Below, piece by piece: positions 9,162 through 17,141 of a DNA stretch of 64,000 bases. The stretch lies in IMG/VR virus record IMGVR_UViG_3300017917_002350, positions 1-64,000 of that record; one strand, given 5' to 3'. Each line of letters starts with the position of its first letter. Position 1 is the first letter of the stretch. Below the pieces are notes generated by a model that searched no databases, was not told where the DNA came from, and saw only the letters and a program-made list of their open reading frames with translations. The translations under genes and the position numbers were made by a program. The DNA comes from a virus.

Positions 9162-9603
9162 TAGAATTGTTGCGGATCTTGGAGAAATTCCTAACTTCAT
9201 TGATTATTACGAAGGTGAACTTGCACAGGCAAAAACAGAAACATTTATACGTGGTAATGTTGAAAAGTCCGCTGCGAATTTACCGGGTATTACAGAGCAC
9301 CGATTTAACCAGCTTCAGGAGATCGAGGCTGTACTTAACTATCTTAATATACAACTTCGCAAGATTAGACGAAAGCATTTTCAAAAATACTTGGAATCTT
9401 ATGCCCGAGCTCTTACAAGTCGCGACGCTGAGAAATACACAGATGGCGAGGATGAAGTCATTGACTTTGAAACTATCATTAATGAAGTTGCTCTTCTTAG
9501 AAACAAATGGCTTGGAGTTATGAAAGGTCTTGAAAGCAAAAACTTTATGCTAGGTCATGTTGTTCGACTGAGAACAGCAGGCATGGAAGATATTGTTGTC
9601 TAA
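9151..9603 (+). CDS. uvsY: UvsY-like recombination mediator
   Basis: 150 residues (T4 UvsY: 137). It loads UvsX onto gp32-coated ssDNA. The hallmark block is a helical stretch around LPGITEHRFNQLQEIEA, followed by IQLRKIRRKHFQKYLESYARALTSRDAEKY, as in aquatic T4-like UvsY proteins. It overlaps the radical SAM gene by 11 bp. An alternative overlapping forward frame from 9137 is low-complexity and was rejected. The position two genes after uvsX supports the call. Confidence 0.85.
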   Translation: MWYNRIVADLGEIPNFIDYYEGELAQAKTETFIRGNVEKSAANLPGITEHRFNQLQEIEAVLNYLNIQLRKIRRKHFQKYLESYARALTSRDAEKYTDGEDEVIDFETIINEVALLRNKWLGVMKGLESKNFMLGHVVRLRTAGMEDIVV

Positions 9604-9854
9604 TGGATTATCAAACCCACGCCAAAGAACTATTGCAAGAGTGGACATTGTGTTTGAATGCAAAACCCAAAAATGATGTTATTTCTATTCAAATTGAAAA
9701 AGATGTTTTAGGCATGTGGGCAGTAAATCTTATTCATATTCTGAATTGGGGATCAGATTCTGAACTAGCAGAGGCATGCCATCAATTTGAATCAAGACTA
9801 ACATCTTTAAAACGTAAAATAATAATGGAGGTATTACGTAATGGGTTTGTTTAG
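9603..9854 (+). CDS. small protein of unknown function
   Basis: 83 residues, starting one base inside the UvsY stop (TAATG) and ending 14 bp into the methyltransferase gene. It is mostly helical (HAKELLQEWTLCLNAKP, AEACHQFESRLTSLKRKIIMEVL) with no known motif. Coupling to both neighbours and lack of stop codons support a real gene. No function can be given. Confidence 0.6.
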   Translation: MDYQTHAKELLQEWTLCLNAKPKNDVISIQIEKDVLGMWAVNLIHILNWGSDSELAEACHQFESRLTSLKRKIIMEVLRNGFV

Positions 9855-10602
9855 AAACTCTCAAAGCAGTTACCAACACACACAATTTATTAGAGATCTA
9901 CTGTATCAATATGACAGTTTTTTAGATAGCCTAGAAGTTGTTGCTGATTTTGGTTGTGGCGAAGGATTAGATATAGAATGGTGGGCCACACTTGAAACTA
10001 GAGATGACCCACCTGAACCTAGAAACTATCTTTGCTACGCTGTAGATAAAAATGTCAAACAAATTAAATCAGAAGTTGAAAGTTTGTCAAATGTTCGAGT
10101 AATTCAAGCAGACCTAGAAGACCCAGACAGATTTATATCTCGCCAGATTGACCTAATCTGGTGTCATGATGTTTTTCAATATATGACCAATCCTGTTTAT
10201 ACATTACGTCAATGGAACGAAATGATGAGTGTGAATGGTATGTTGGTAATGAGCATTCCGCAAGCGGTGCATTATGAACACAATAGATTAAACACTCTAA
10301 GTCATAATGGATGGTTCTTCAATCACAATGTGGTAAACATGATGTATATGTTGGCTGTGAATGGATTCGATTGTCGCGATGCATATTTTTACAAAGATAT
10401 AAACGATATGTGGTTACATATTGCAGTTTACAAAAGTGAAATACAACCAATGGATCCCAAAACAACTACATGGCATGATCTAATAGATGTCAAGCTAGTA
10501 AACGAAAGTGTTAAAACCTGCATTGATCGTTATGGTTATGTACGTCAAGACGAATTACTTACAACCTGGCTGAATAAAGACTATTATAGAATCAAAGAAT
10601 GA
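9841..10602 (+). CDS. class I SAM-dependent methyltransferase
   Basis: 253 residues. Motif I is VVADFGCGEGLDIEWW near residues 36-51, followed by YAVDKNVKQI (acidic residue after beta-2), VRVIQADLED and LIWCHDVFQYM (motif IV region). This is the Methyltransf_11/23 fold, usually acting on small molecules or sugars. AGGAGG lies just before the ATG. The stop overlaps the start of the interrupted nucleotidyltransferase (ATGA), so the two genes were originally translationally coupled and may act on the same nucleotide-activated compound. Substrate unknown. Confidence 0.8.
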   Translation: MGLFRNSQSSYQHTQFIRDLLYQYDSFLDSLEVVADFGCGEGLDIEWWATLETRDDPPEPRNYLCYAVDKNVKQIKSEVESLSNVRVIQADLEDPDRFISRQIDLIWCHDVFQYMTNPVYTLRQWNEMMSVNGMLVMSIPQAVHYEHNRLNTLSHNGWFFNHNVVNMMYMLAVNGFDCRDAYFYKDINDMWLHIAVYKSEIQPMDPKTTTWHDLIDVKLVNESVKTCIDRYGYVRQDELLTTWLNKDYYRIKE

Positions 10603-10649
10603 AAATAGTTATTGTTACCGGCGGATTTGATCCAAGATTGGATAAATAA
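10599..10649 (+). pseudogene. 5' remnant of interrupted nucleotidyltransferase gene
   Basis: ATGA-coupled to the methyltransferase, this frame reads MKIVIVTGGFDP and then RLDK and a stop. The first 12 residues match the N-terminus of the nucleotidyltransferase re-encoded at 11323 (MNKIVLATGGFDPLHSGH after frame correction). The match ends at GGFDP, where the HNH element begins. It looks like the stranded original start of the gene. Confidence 0.7.
10641..10648 (+). promoter_or_regulatory. late promoter box GATAAATA
   Basis: GATAAATA lies 19 bases before the HNH ATG and spans the end of the gene remnant. Unlike the boxes at 2165, 12382 and 46164, it leaves room for a short leader with AAAGGAA before the ATG. 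Confidence 0.45.
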
Positions 10650-10667
10650 GCATATAAAGGAATTTAT

Positions 10668-11330
10668 ATGTTCGCTAATAACAAATATACTATTCTGTAT
10701 TATAAAATTATTAATAATAGAAAATCAAACCCGTTTAACGGATATGTGGAAAAACACCACATAATACCAAGAAGTCTAAACGGATCAAATAAAAAAGAAA
10801 ATCTAGTTGCACTTTCTGCTCGAGAACATTTTATATGTCATAGACTATTAGTTAAAATGACAACAGGACAAGATAAAGTTAAAATGTCTTATGCTATTAG
10901 AACGATGATGAATAGAGAAAATGAATACCAACAAAGATATAAAATAACTTCTAAGGTATATGAGTCTATAATAGCAAATACCAAATCTATTATTGGGACT
11001 GCTCTCACAGGCAAAAATAATCCGTATTACGGTAAAAATCACACAGAGAATACTAAAAATAAAATGAAGGCTAGTCGAAAATTACAGGCGCCGCCTATGC
11101 TAGGAAAAACTCACAGTATGTGTACTAGAAATAAACTAAGAGAAGCTAATAAACTACAATTTAGTGATCCAAAACAAATTGAAATGAGACGAACAGGTTG
11201 CAATAAAATTCAAGGTATGAAGATCTATCATAACTTAGATGGTAAAACAAAATACTTCGTTGAAGGAACACAACCCAGCGGGTGGGTAAAAGGCCGAGTA
11301 CTGAAATCAAAAGGAGGTAGTAGTGAATAA
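10668..11330 (+). CDS. HNH homing endonuclease with NUMOD3-type repeats
   Basis: 220 residues. The N-terminal HNH core contains VEKHHIIPRSLNGSN and LSAREHFICHRLL (residues about 24-66), as in free-standing phage homing nucleases. The middle has NUMOD3-like DNA-binding motifs: GKNNPYYGKNHTENTKNKM and again MLGKTHSMCTRNKLREA. The C-terminus (YFVEGTQPSGWVKGR) matches the family's end domain. Preceded by AAAGGAA and a late-type box. It lies inside a nucleotidyltransferase gene, with homologous 5' coding sequence on both sides, which is typical of a mobile endonuclease inserted at its own recognition region. Confidence 0.9.
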   Translation: MFANNKYTILYYKIINNRKSNPFNGYVEKHHIIPRSLNGSNKKENLVALSAREHFICHRLLVKMTTGQDKVKMSYAIRTMMNRENEYQQRYKITSKVYESIIANTKSIIGTALTGKNNPYYGKNHTENTKNKMKASRKLQAPPMLGKTHSMCTRNKLREANKLQFSDPKQIEMRRTGCNKIQGMKIYHNLDGKTKYFVEGTQPSGWVKGRVLKSKGGSSE

Positions 11331-12100
11331 AATTGTTTTAGCTACTGGCGGCTTTTGATCCCCTACATTCAGGACATATCTCTTATTTAAATCACGCCGA
11401 TCATTTAGGAGATTGGCTTATTGTTGGGCTTAATTCTGATGCATGGCTCTCACGTAAGAAAGGTAGACCATTTATGTCATGGCATGAGCGAATGACAGTG
11501 CTAGACAATCTGCACATGGTTGACCGTGTAATTGAATTTGATGATAGCAACGATACTGCCATTGACGCTATTAAAAAAGTTAAAGAATTATTTCCAGGAA
11601 ATCAAATTATTTTTGCCAATGGCGGAGATCGCACTGCACAAAACATACCCGAAATGATATTTGATGATGTGGAATTTGCGTTCGGAGTAGGCGGTGAGGA
11701 CAAAAAAAATAGTAGCAGCGATATTCTTAAGCGTTGGACATCAATTGAAGTTCAAAGATCGTGGGGATCATACACAGTGCTCAACGAAATACCTGGTGCA
11801 AAAGTAAAAACTCTAGTAGTACAACCGGGGCAAACTTTAAGCATGCAAAGACATCAACATAGAAGTGAATATTGGATGGTCACTGAAGGAACGTGTATGA
11901 TCAACATGGCACTGCCCGAAGACATGTCTAACCCACCAAAAATTTTAGGAAAATACGACGAATGGCGTGTGCCTCGAAACACATGGCATCAACTTACTAA
12001 TCCGTTTACAAAACCCTGTACCATAATAGAAATACAATACGGTGAAAAGTGCGAAGAAGAAGATATAGAGAGACTAGATTCCGCCAGTCAAGCAACGTAG
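11323..12100 (+). CDS. nucleotidyltransferase-cupin protein, frameshifted at 11353-11356
   Basis: A strong AAGGAGG precedes GTG 11323, inside the end of the HNH gene. The frame reads MNKIVLATGGF and then meets TGA at 11356. Skipping one T of TTTT restores DPLHSGHISYLNHADH..., with the HxGH nucleotidyl-transfer motif. The rest is open to 12100. From ATG 11474 alone only 208 residues remain and the catalytic motif is lost. The first domain resembles glycerol-3-phosphate cytidylyltransferase/HldE C-terminal enzymes. The second is a cupin (MQRHQHRSEYWMV, EWRVPRNTWHQLTNP), like the sugar-phosphate isomerase part of type II enzymes. It may be a +1 frameshift gene (UUU UGA, like prfB), a pseudogene or a sequence error. 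Confidence 0.75.
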
Positions 12101-12149
12101 ATACAAATCTGCTTGTCTTTGTCTGTATTCAATTATTGCCAGTATAATT

Positions 12150-12314
12150 TTACGCATTTGGTTTCCAGTTGCTTTGATTTTGATATGTATATTGTTGCAG
12201 CCAGTGTTCTACGTCAGCAGCATTTTTTGGATTTTTTGATTCGATGTATCGTTCAACATCGCTTTTATATGCAAAACAGTCTCGTAAACGTTTCGCTAGA
12301 CTTTGACAGCCCAT
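12150..12314 (-). CDS. small protein of unknown function
   Basis: 54 residues on the minus strand, starting MGCQSLAKRLRDCF. AAGGAGAAAAC directly precedes this ATG and decides the start; a 15-residue upstream extension has no such signal. The sequence is protein-like (SDVERYIESKNP, DVEHWLQQYTYQ), and the opposing plus-strand frame is low-quality hydrophobic. It sits between the cupin gene and the late gene at 12397, in opposite orientation to both. No family recognised. Confidence 0.65.
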   Translation of the reverse strand: MGCQSLAKRLRDCFAYKSDVERYIESKNPKNAADVEHWLQQYTYQNQSNWKPNA

Positions 12315-12381
12315 GTTTTCTCCTTGTGGGTTATATGGGTATTTATTGCGTTGCAACATCTATAAACAGAATAGTTAAAAC

Positions 12382-12389
12382 CATAAATA
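12382..12389 (+). promoter_or_regulatory. late promoter box CATAAATA
   Basis: CATAAATA ends seven bases before ATG 12397 and no ribosome-binding site intervenes. The spacing is identical to the boxes at 2165 and 46164, predicting an almost leaderless late mRNA. Confidence 0.55.
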
Positions 12390-12396
12390 GTTGATT

Positions 12397-13578
12397 ATGC
12401 GCGAACTTATCAACATTCTTACAGAAACAGCCACAAAACAAGATATACAAGATATACTTGCTCAGAACGGTTACACAGATCTAAAAATCTCCGGCAATAA
12501 GATTGCGGTGCTTGTACAAGTTCCTGATGGACAAATTAAAGATGCTTTTAGATTCAAAGTATTACAAGATTTAGAAGGCATAATGAATGCGGCCGATCCT
12601 GAACTCGATGCAAGATACAGTCCCTATCGAACCATCAGCAGCATCGGGCATATTGACTTTTGGGAAAGTCCGGTAAAATTGCTGGTCAAAGATAAGGGAG
12701 TGCAAGGTGATAAAAGTGCTGGTGTCGCAAACGAAATAGAACTTGCAGGTATTTTACAGAGCGTGATTGACAAATACGGATCAGCACACGTTACTTTTGT
12801 TGACCCTCGTGGTAAATCTCTTACAATAAACAATTGCACCAAAGTAGATATTTCAGGTAGAGATGCCAAGGGAAGAAAAAAAGCCGATGTTGTTTTAGTA
12901 AGTCCAGATAGAAATCTTCCAATATCCATTAAAAAACTAAATGCTGAAGCATGGGAAAGTGCAGATAATTTGTTTGGACAAAAGGCAAGAAATATAATTG
13001 ATAAATTAGTAGATGATAAAGTTGTCAAACTTGATAAATTAGAAACATCATCGGATGCTCAACCAATATTTTCTTTAAGTAAGGAAATAGTAGTTGAACC
13101 CACCGAACAAGAAGCCATGTCCGCAATTTTTGGAAGCGACCTGAATCCACAAGGCGGCATTATAATCCAAACATTCAAGCCAGAACATTTTGTACAAGAA
13201 GAAAACAAAGTTCGAGTTGAATGTCATGCTGTAATTACCAATAAAGAAGAAATTCCAGAAAGTCATTTAATGGTTTGGTTACTGCGTAACGACAGCAATA
13301 GAAACAGTAAAGCTCTTGGCATTCGGGGCATCAGGATTATGGCAGTAACATTGACTAGAGGTATTGGCCGAACAGGTAAAAAAGATGTAATACTGGTTGA
13401 TCAATATGGCAATGTGATTGAAAGAAACTTTGATCCAAGCGATGAACAAGACCAAGAAGTAACAACCAAGCAATTAAAACAGTTTGATCCAGAAAAAACT
13501 CGAGTCAAAATAAAGCCAAAAGGCAGACGTGCTGAACCTCGAGATAATGATTCTTCTCCAAGACAAAAAAGAGATTGA
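12397..13578 (+). CDS. late protein with possible nuclease-like domain
   Basis: 393 residues. The N-terminus MRELINILTE resembles the T4 capsid-targeting peptide and ends in L-x-E, the prohead-protease consensus. Around residues 110-180, a pattern of NEIELAG, then KKADVVLV, then LPISIKKLNAEAWESA could be a PD-(D/E)XK-type core (acidic residue, D, then I-x-K). This is tentative. The C-terminus is basic and charged (KIKPKGRRAEPRDNDSS). The start is ATG 12397 rather than the TTG six bases upstream, because of promoter spacing. The TGA stop lies inside the next -35 box. A late, possibly packaged DNA-acting protein is inferred. Confidence 0.7.
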   Translation: MRELINILTETATKQDIQDILAQNGYTDLKISGNKIAVLVQVPDGQIKDAFRFKVLQDLEGIMNAADPELDARYSPYRTISSIGHIDFWESPVKLLVKDKGVQGDKSAGVANEIELAGILQSVIDKYGSAHVTFVDPRGKSLTINNCTKVDISGRDAKGRKKADVVLVSPDRNLPISIKKLNAEAWESADNLFGQKARNIIDKLVDDKVVKLDKLETSSDAQPIFSLSKEIVVEPTEQEAMSAIFGSDLNPQGGIIIQTFKPEHFVQEENKVRVECHAVITNKEEIPESHLMVWLLRNDSNRNSKALGIRGIRIMAVTLTRGIGRTGKKDVILVDQYGNVIERNFDPSDEQDQEVTTKQLKQFDPEKTRVKIKPKGRRAEPRDNDSSPRQKRD

Positions 13579-13603
13579 TTTTCTAATTTGTATCACGTAT
13601 AAT
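13575..13603 (+). promoter_or_regulatory. host-type promoter of the MazG-like gene
   Basis: TTGATT at 13575-13580, a 17-bp spacer and a perfect TATAAT at 13598-13603. The preceding stop TGA is within the -35. ATG 13610 falls where transcription should begin, and there is no ribosome-binding site, so the transcript would be leaderless. Confidence 0.7.
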
Positions 13604-13609
13604 AAATCA

Positions 13610-13879
13610 ATGAACGATAAACAAAAAGAAATTCTTGTTATTACACAAGAAGAATGTGCTGAGGTTATCCAAGAAATTTCTAAAATTTTTAGATTTGGTA
13701 TAGATGAATTCCATAAAGATGGAATTAAACACCACGAGAAATTAGAAATAGAAATTGGAGATCTTTTGTGTATGATTGATCTTTTAATAGACAATGATGT
13801 TATTGTAAGAGATAATATTTCTACCCACATCAAAAACAAACAAGATAAACTTAAAAAATGGAGTAAAATTTATGACTGA
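13610..13879 (+). CDS. MazG-like NTP pyrophosphohydrolase
   Basis: 89 residues. An all-alpha NTP-PPase of the MazG-like/dUTPase-2 superfamily. It would hydrolyse nucleoside triphosphates to monophosphates. EECAEVIQEISKIFRFG carries the ExxE metal-binding helix and LEIEIGDLLCMIDLL the second ExxD helix. Phage homologs are often proposed to lower alarmone levels or clean up nucleotide pools. Start at ATG 13610; a longer frame upstream would be the promoter itself. It overlaps the membrane-protein gene by 8 bp. Confidence 0.8.
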   Translation: MNDKQKEILVITQEECAEVIQEISKIFRFGIDEFHKDGIKHHEKLEIEIGDLLCMIDLLIDNDVIVRDNISTHIKNKQDKLKKWSKIYD

Positions 13880-14231
13880 TTTGTATAGAGATTTGTTGTT
13901 TGTTTTGACTGATAAATTTAATAACTTAATTTTAACTCTTAGAGAACATATAAGACTGTCGAGTAAAAACACATCTCCTTTTTCCTATCAAGTTGATCTT
14001 GGTGTAAATGGGTTTTGGAATTTGCTTTTAGAAATAACCTTTACTGTTTTCAGTATTTTGTGTTTATTTTTTGGTGTAATTTTGACGTTGATTTTGGTTA
14101 TCACATCGTATCCTTTTGCAGGATTGTTTAATTACTTTAGATGGGTTTTGTGGCATATTTGGAATCCGGCAGATGACAACAAAAATAAAAATGAAATTAA
14201 AATTATTAAAAATTCTGAGAAACAAAATTAG
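13872..14231 (+). CDS. membrane protein of unknown function
   Basis: 119 residues with an N-terminal soluble helix and two strongly hydrophobic stretches near residues 50-90 (LLLEITFTVFSILCLFFGV and LTLILVITSYPFAGLF), followed by a lysine/asparagine-rich cytosolic-looking tail. It is translationally linked to the MazG-like gene and lies 5 bp before the desaturase gene. It could be a partner of the membrane-bound desaturase. No family recognised. Confidence 0.65.
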   Translation: MTDLYRDLLFVLTDKFNNLILTLREHIRLSSKNTSPFSYQVDLGVNGFWNLLLEITFTVFSILCLFFGVILTLILVITSYPFAGLFNYFRWVLWHIWNPADDNKNKNEIKIIKNSEKQN

Positions 14232-14236
14232 TTTAA

Positions 14237-15019
14237 ATGATTTTAGATTTACTTGATTGGCAGCTAATAGATAAAACATTCTGGCTACCACTTATGGCCT
14301 TATGGTACTATGTATCTAAATTTGGTTACACGTTTTACATACATCGATATGTGTGGCATAATCAATACGAAATACAACCTACTTTTTTAAAAGCAGTTAA
14401 AATTTGGATCTGGCTAAATTTTCCGCAAATTTGGATTAAAGATTACCATTACTTTACCAAGCTTTTACACGTCAAACATCATTTGACTGCAGACACAGAT
14501 GATGATCCGCAGACACCATTAAAATTTACACTAAAAGATTATATTTTTCAAACCAATAACATATACGCACTATCTCAAGAAGATTACATTAGATACGGAC
14601 TAAAATATAAAATAAAGCGTAGTAATACTGAACCAAGAGACAAGCTTAGTTTGTTTTTATTTAAATATAATAATCTTGGAGTGGCGATTACTACTTTGAT
14701 ATGGACTGTAATTACAGGTTGGCCTGGTATCTTGTTTGGAATTTTTTACAAGTTTATCAATCAACATTTTATAGCGGTAAGTATTGATATGTATGCGCAC
14801 AAAGGTATAGGATACAAACATCCTCATGATAAGTCATATGCAGTGCAAAGAAATCCGTGGCCTTTTACTGAAGGATTACACAGTAATCATCATGCCAATT
14901 TTAATAAAATAGACACGAGATATCGATGGTTTGAAATTGATTTTTATTATTTGCAGATAAAATTTTTAGCTTTACTAGGACTTGTAAAAATTAATGAAAA
15001 AGCAAAAACAGAAAACTAA
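14237..15019 (+). CDS. fatty acid desaturase, membrane di-iron type (1)
   Basis: 260 residues. All three histidine boxes of acyl-CoA/acyl-lipid desaturases are present: HRYVWH (36-41), HVKHH (78-82) and HSNHH (near 215-219). Hydrophobic segments lie between boxes 1 and 2 and near residues 150-180. The enzyme would insert a double bond into membrane acyl chains using O2 and a di-iron centre. It is diverged from the second desaturase at 53963 (box 1 HRSQAH there), so the two are not recent duplicates. It probably adjusts host membrane fluidity during infection, by inference. Confidence 0.85.
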   Translation: MILDLLDWQLIDKTFWLPLMALWYYVSKFGYTFYIHRYVWHNQYEIQPTFLKAVKIWIWLNFPQIWIKDYHYFTKLLHVKHHLTADTDDDPQTPLKFTLKDYIFQTNNIYALSQEDYIRYGLKYKIKRSNTEPRDKLSLFLFKYNNLGVAITTLIWTVITGWPGILFGIFYKFINQHFIAVSIDMYAHKGIGYKHPHDKSYAVQRNPWPFTEGLHSNHHANFNKIDTRYRWFEIDFYYLQIKFLALLGLVKINEKAKTEN

Positions 15020-15503
15020 TGTAGCAAAAGGCGCAAATAGTTATGATGCTAACTTTGATAATTCACTAGTTGCTTTTTTTAATAAAAATGTTACACCATA
15101 TGCTACAGAAGTGGGTGGCCCTGCCTTTGATTTAATTCCAATAGAAAAACAGAAAGACATAATGGTCAACGTTGCTCGTATGCATGCCGAGCAAGAATAC
15201 AATCGAATTATGGATTTGGTTCGAGTATTACAAAAACAAGCAAACGAAATAAAACGTAGATTATATATCACAGATGCAGTTCATGCAGCTGAATACCAAT
15301 TTCAAGTTTATCACGGACAAACTTACTGGCTCTGTTTTGATACTAAAATAAACCGTACTAGATTGTGCCATCAAGGACCAAATGATTGGAGCACTGGTGC
15401 CCCAGACAGTTACCAATATATTACACGAGTAAAATGGTTAGGTGATTATACTTGGCAGGAAGTTACCACACAAACGTCTGACGATAGTACTCAACAATTT
15501 TAG
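14994..15503 (+). CDS. DUF2452-type protein
   Basis: 169 residues. The conserved order is VTPYATEVGGPAFDLIPIEKQK, then a long helix (EYNRIMDLVRVLQKQANEI), then AEYQFQVYHGQTYWL and a C-terminal GPNDWSTGAPDSYQYITRVKWLGDYTW block, characteristic of the DUF2452 family. Function is not known. It overlaps the desaturase by 26 bp and its 3' end overlaps the convergent sugar operon by 41 bp. Confidence 0.75.
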   Translation: MKKQKQKTNVAKGANSYDANFDNSLVAFFNKNVTPYATEVGGPAFDLIPIEKQKDIMVNVARMHAEQEYNRIMDLVRVLQKQANEIKRRLYITDAVHAAEYQFQVYHGQTYWLCFDTKINRTRLCHQGPNDWSTGAPDSYQYITRVKWLGDYTWQEVTTQTSDDSTQQF

Positions 15504-16404
15504 TCAACTCTTGGTTGAAATTTGCTTGTGGTTGCCAACCTAATTTACGTAATTTTTCATCATTGATAGCATATCTTACATCTTGCCCGGGCCTGACTAG
15601 ATCTGTGACATGTTCTGTGTATTCAAATTTAATATCAAAATTATCAAATATTTTTGCGACTACGTTTAAATTAGAATCTTCGTAATTGCCAGAAATATTA
15701 AATATATCATTTTTGGCACCCGATTGAATTATTGTATGTATTGCTTCGGCGGTGTCGCTTACATGCAGCCAAGTTCTGCGTGGTTTACCTTGGTCGTGTA
15801 AATCAATCTTCCTACCTAATTGAAGATATTTGATTGTTTTTGGAATCAGTTTTTCTACGTATTGACCGATGCCATAATTATTGGTTGGTCTTACAATAAC
15901 ATATGGAATATTAAATGTTCTAGCCCATGCCTGTACCAGCATGTCTGCGGCAGCCTTGGTGGCACTATAGGGATTGCTTGGTTTAAGGAGATCCGTTTCT
16001 ACATGTGCGCCTGTGACAATATCTCCGTACACTTCATCAGTGCTAAAATGAATCAAGATAGGCATGTTGAATCTACTTTTTTGTTGAATTAGATTTAACA
16101 AATGATGTACACCATTCACATTGCTTTTTAAGAATACATCTGATCCAACAATACTGTTATCTACATGTGTTTCCGCTGCGGTATTTACTACATAGTCACA
16201 ATCAACAAGTCTTTCAAGGTCGTTTATATCAGATTTAATATACTTAAATTGTGAATTTCGTTGAAATTCGTTTAAAAAATGCATATTACTGGCATAAGTT
16301 TCTCTATCTATGCCTAGTACATAGTGCCCTTCATTTAAAAGCTTGCGGGTAACCGCAGCACCAATTAAACCCAAACAACCAGTTACATATACAATTTTGT
16401 TCAT
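15463..16404 (-). CDS. dTDP/NDP-glucose 4,6-dehydratase-like SDR
   Basis: 313 residues. An extended SDR of the RmlB type that would turn an NDP-hexose into its 4-keto-6-deoxy form. TGCLGLIGAAV is the NAD-binding glycine motif. HFSTDEVYG carries the catalytic Thr-Asp-Glu, and NPYSATKAA has the YxxxK pair. Substrate-region features include RPTNNYG and RRTWLHVSD. It is the last gene of the ten-gene minus-strand operon and overlaps its neighbour by 4 bp (ATGA). The sugar nucleotide used cannot be told from sequence alone. A second member is at 27507. Confidence 0.85.
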   Translation of the reverse strand: MNKIVYVTGCLGLIGAAVTRKLLNEGHYVLGIDRETYASNMHFLNEFQRNSQFKYIKSDINDLERLVDCDYVVNTAAETHVDNSIVGSDVFLKSNVNGVHHLLNLIQQKSRFNMPILIHFSTDEVYGDIVTGAHVETDLLKPSNPYSATKAAADMLVQAWARTFNIPYVIVRPTNNYGIGQYVEKLIPKTIKYLQLGRKIDLHDQGKPRRTWLHVSDTAEAIHTIIQSGAKNDIFNISGNYEDSNLNVVAKIFDNFDIKFEYTEHVTDLVRPGQDVRYAINDEKLRKLGWQPQANFNQELTKIVEYYRQTFVW

Positions 16405-17141
16405 ATTTTTCCTAAAACTGCTAAAATCTTTAAGTCGTAATCAATCGCGGTATCTATTATATTGACGTTGTGCTTATTTAATAGTGCATGAAGTGACCGT
16501 TCTCTAAAGAAATTGATATGTTCGCCTATTACCATGTTTTCTGCGGGAGGTTCGCGGTATGCAGGAACCTCTATATATAAGTATTTTTTGGTTTTTTCTT
16601 TCAGCGCAACCACTAATTTATTAATATCAGACACATGTTCTAATACTTGACAGTTCATAACTAAATCAAATCGCTCATTACAATCTAATGAGTATTTGAG
16701 CACTCCTGCCATAGGCTCTACACCACTAACATCATATACAAATTTAACTGGTACATCGGGAATATAGGCGCCATTGTCACCGCCATAATCCAACACTGAG
16801 TATAAATCAGAAATATGTTTGTATACCAATGAATCAATGAATTCTTTTCTGCGATTTATGTAATCCAGCGAATATAATTGCTCTTTGTAAGTGGGTTCAC
16901 ATTGTTGACGCATTTGATTATATGTTTTATTGCGATATCCTTGATATAAATTTTGCATTTCATTATCGTCAAACCGTTGCAACGAAAAATAAAAATCACA
17001 AAAATCACAGCGGCATAACGTAGAATCAATATTACTTCCAGGATTGCTACCAGTGACACGCCAAATTACAAATTGAGATAATTGTGCAGGAAGCTGAACT
17101 GGAATACAATTACAACATGGGCAGTTTACTTGGTGGTACAT
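16401..17141 (-). CDS. SAM-dependent methyltransferase with N-terminal Cys cluster
   Basis: 246 residues from ATG 17141, which overlaps the preceding stop (TAATG); a seven-residue longer form has no signal. The N-terminus has CPCCNC and CRCDFC pairs, likely zinc-binding. The Rossmann core has VLDYGGDNGAYIPD (motif I), VSGVEPM, LVMNCQVLEHVSDINKL and a final GEHINFF block typical of Methyltransf_23 sugar methylases. Probably methylates an NDP-sugar or glycan in this operon's pathway. Confidence 0.8.
   Translation of the reverse strand: MYHQVNCPCCNCIPVQLPAQLSQFVIWRVTGSNPGSNIDSTLCRCDFCDFYFSLQRFDDNEMQNLYQGYRNKTYNQMRQQCEPTYKEQLYSLDYINRRKEFIDSLVYKHISDLYSVLDYGGDNGAYIPDVPVKFVYDVSGVEPMAGVLKYSLDCNERFDLVMNCQVLEHVSDINKLVVALKEKTKKYLYIEVPAYREPPAENMVIGEHINFFRERSLHALLNKHNVNIIDTAIDYDLKILAVLGKI

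Noticed and set aside
9137-9523. Forward frame overlapping uvsY
   Set aside because: Leu/Arg-rich frame-shadow sequence; the UvsY family match lies in the other frame.
12113-12394. 93-residue plus-strand open frame opposite the small minus gene
   Set aside because: No ribosome-binding site, Phe/Cys-rich shadow composition, while the minus frame has AAGGAG and protein-like residues.
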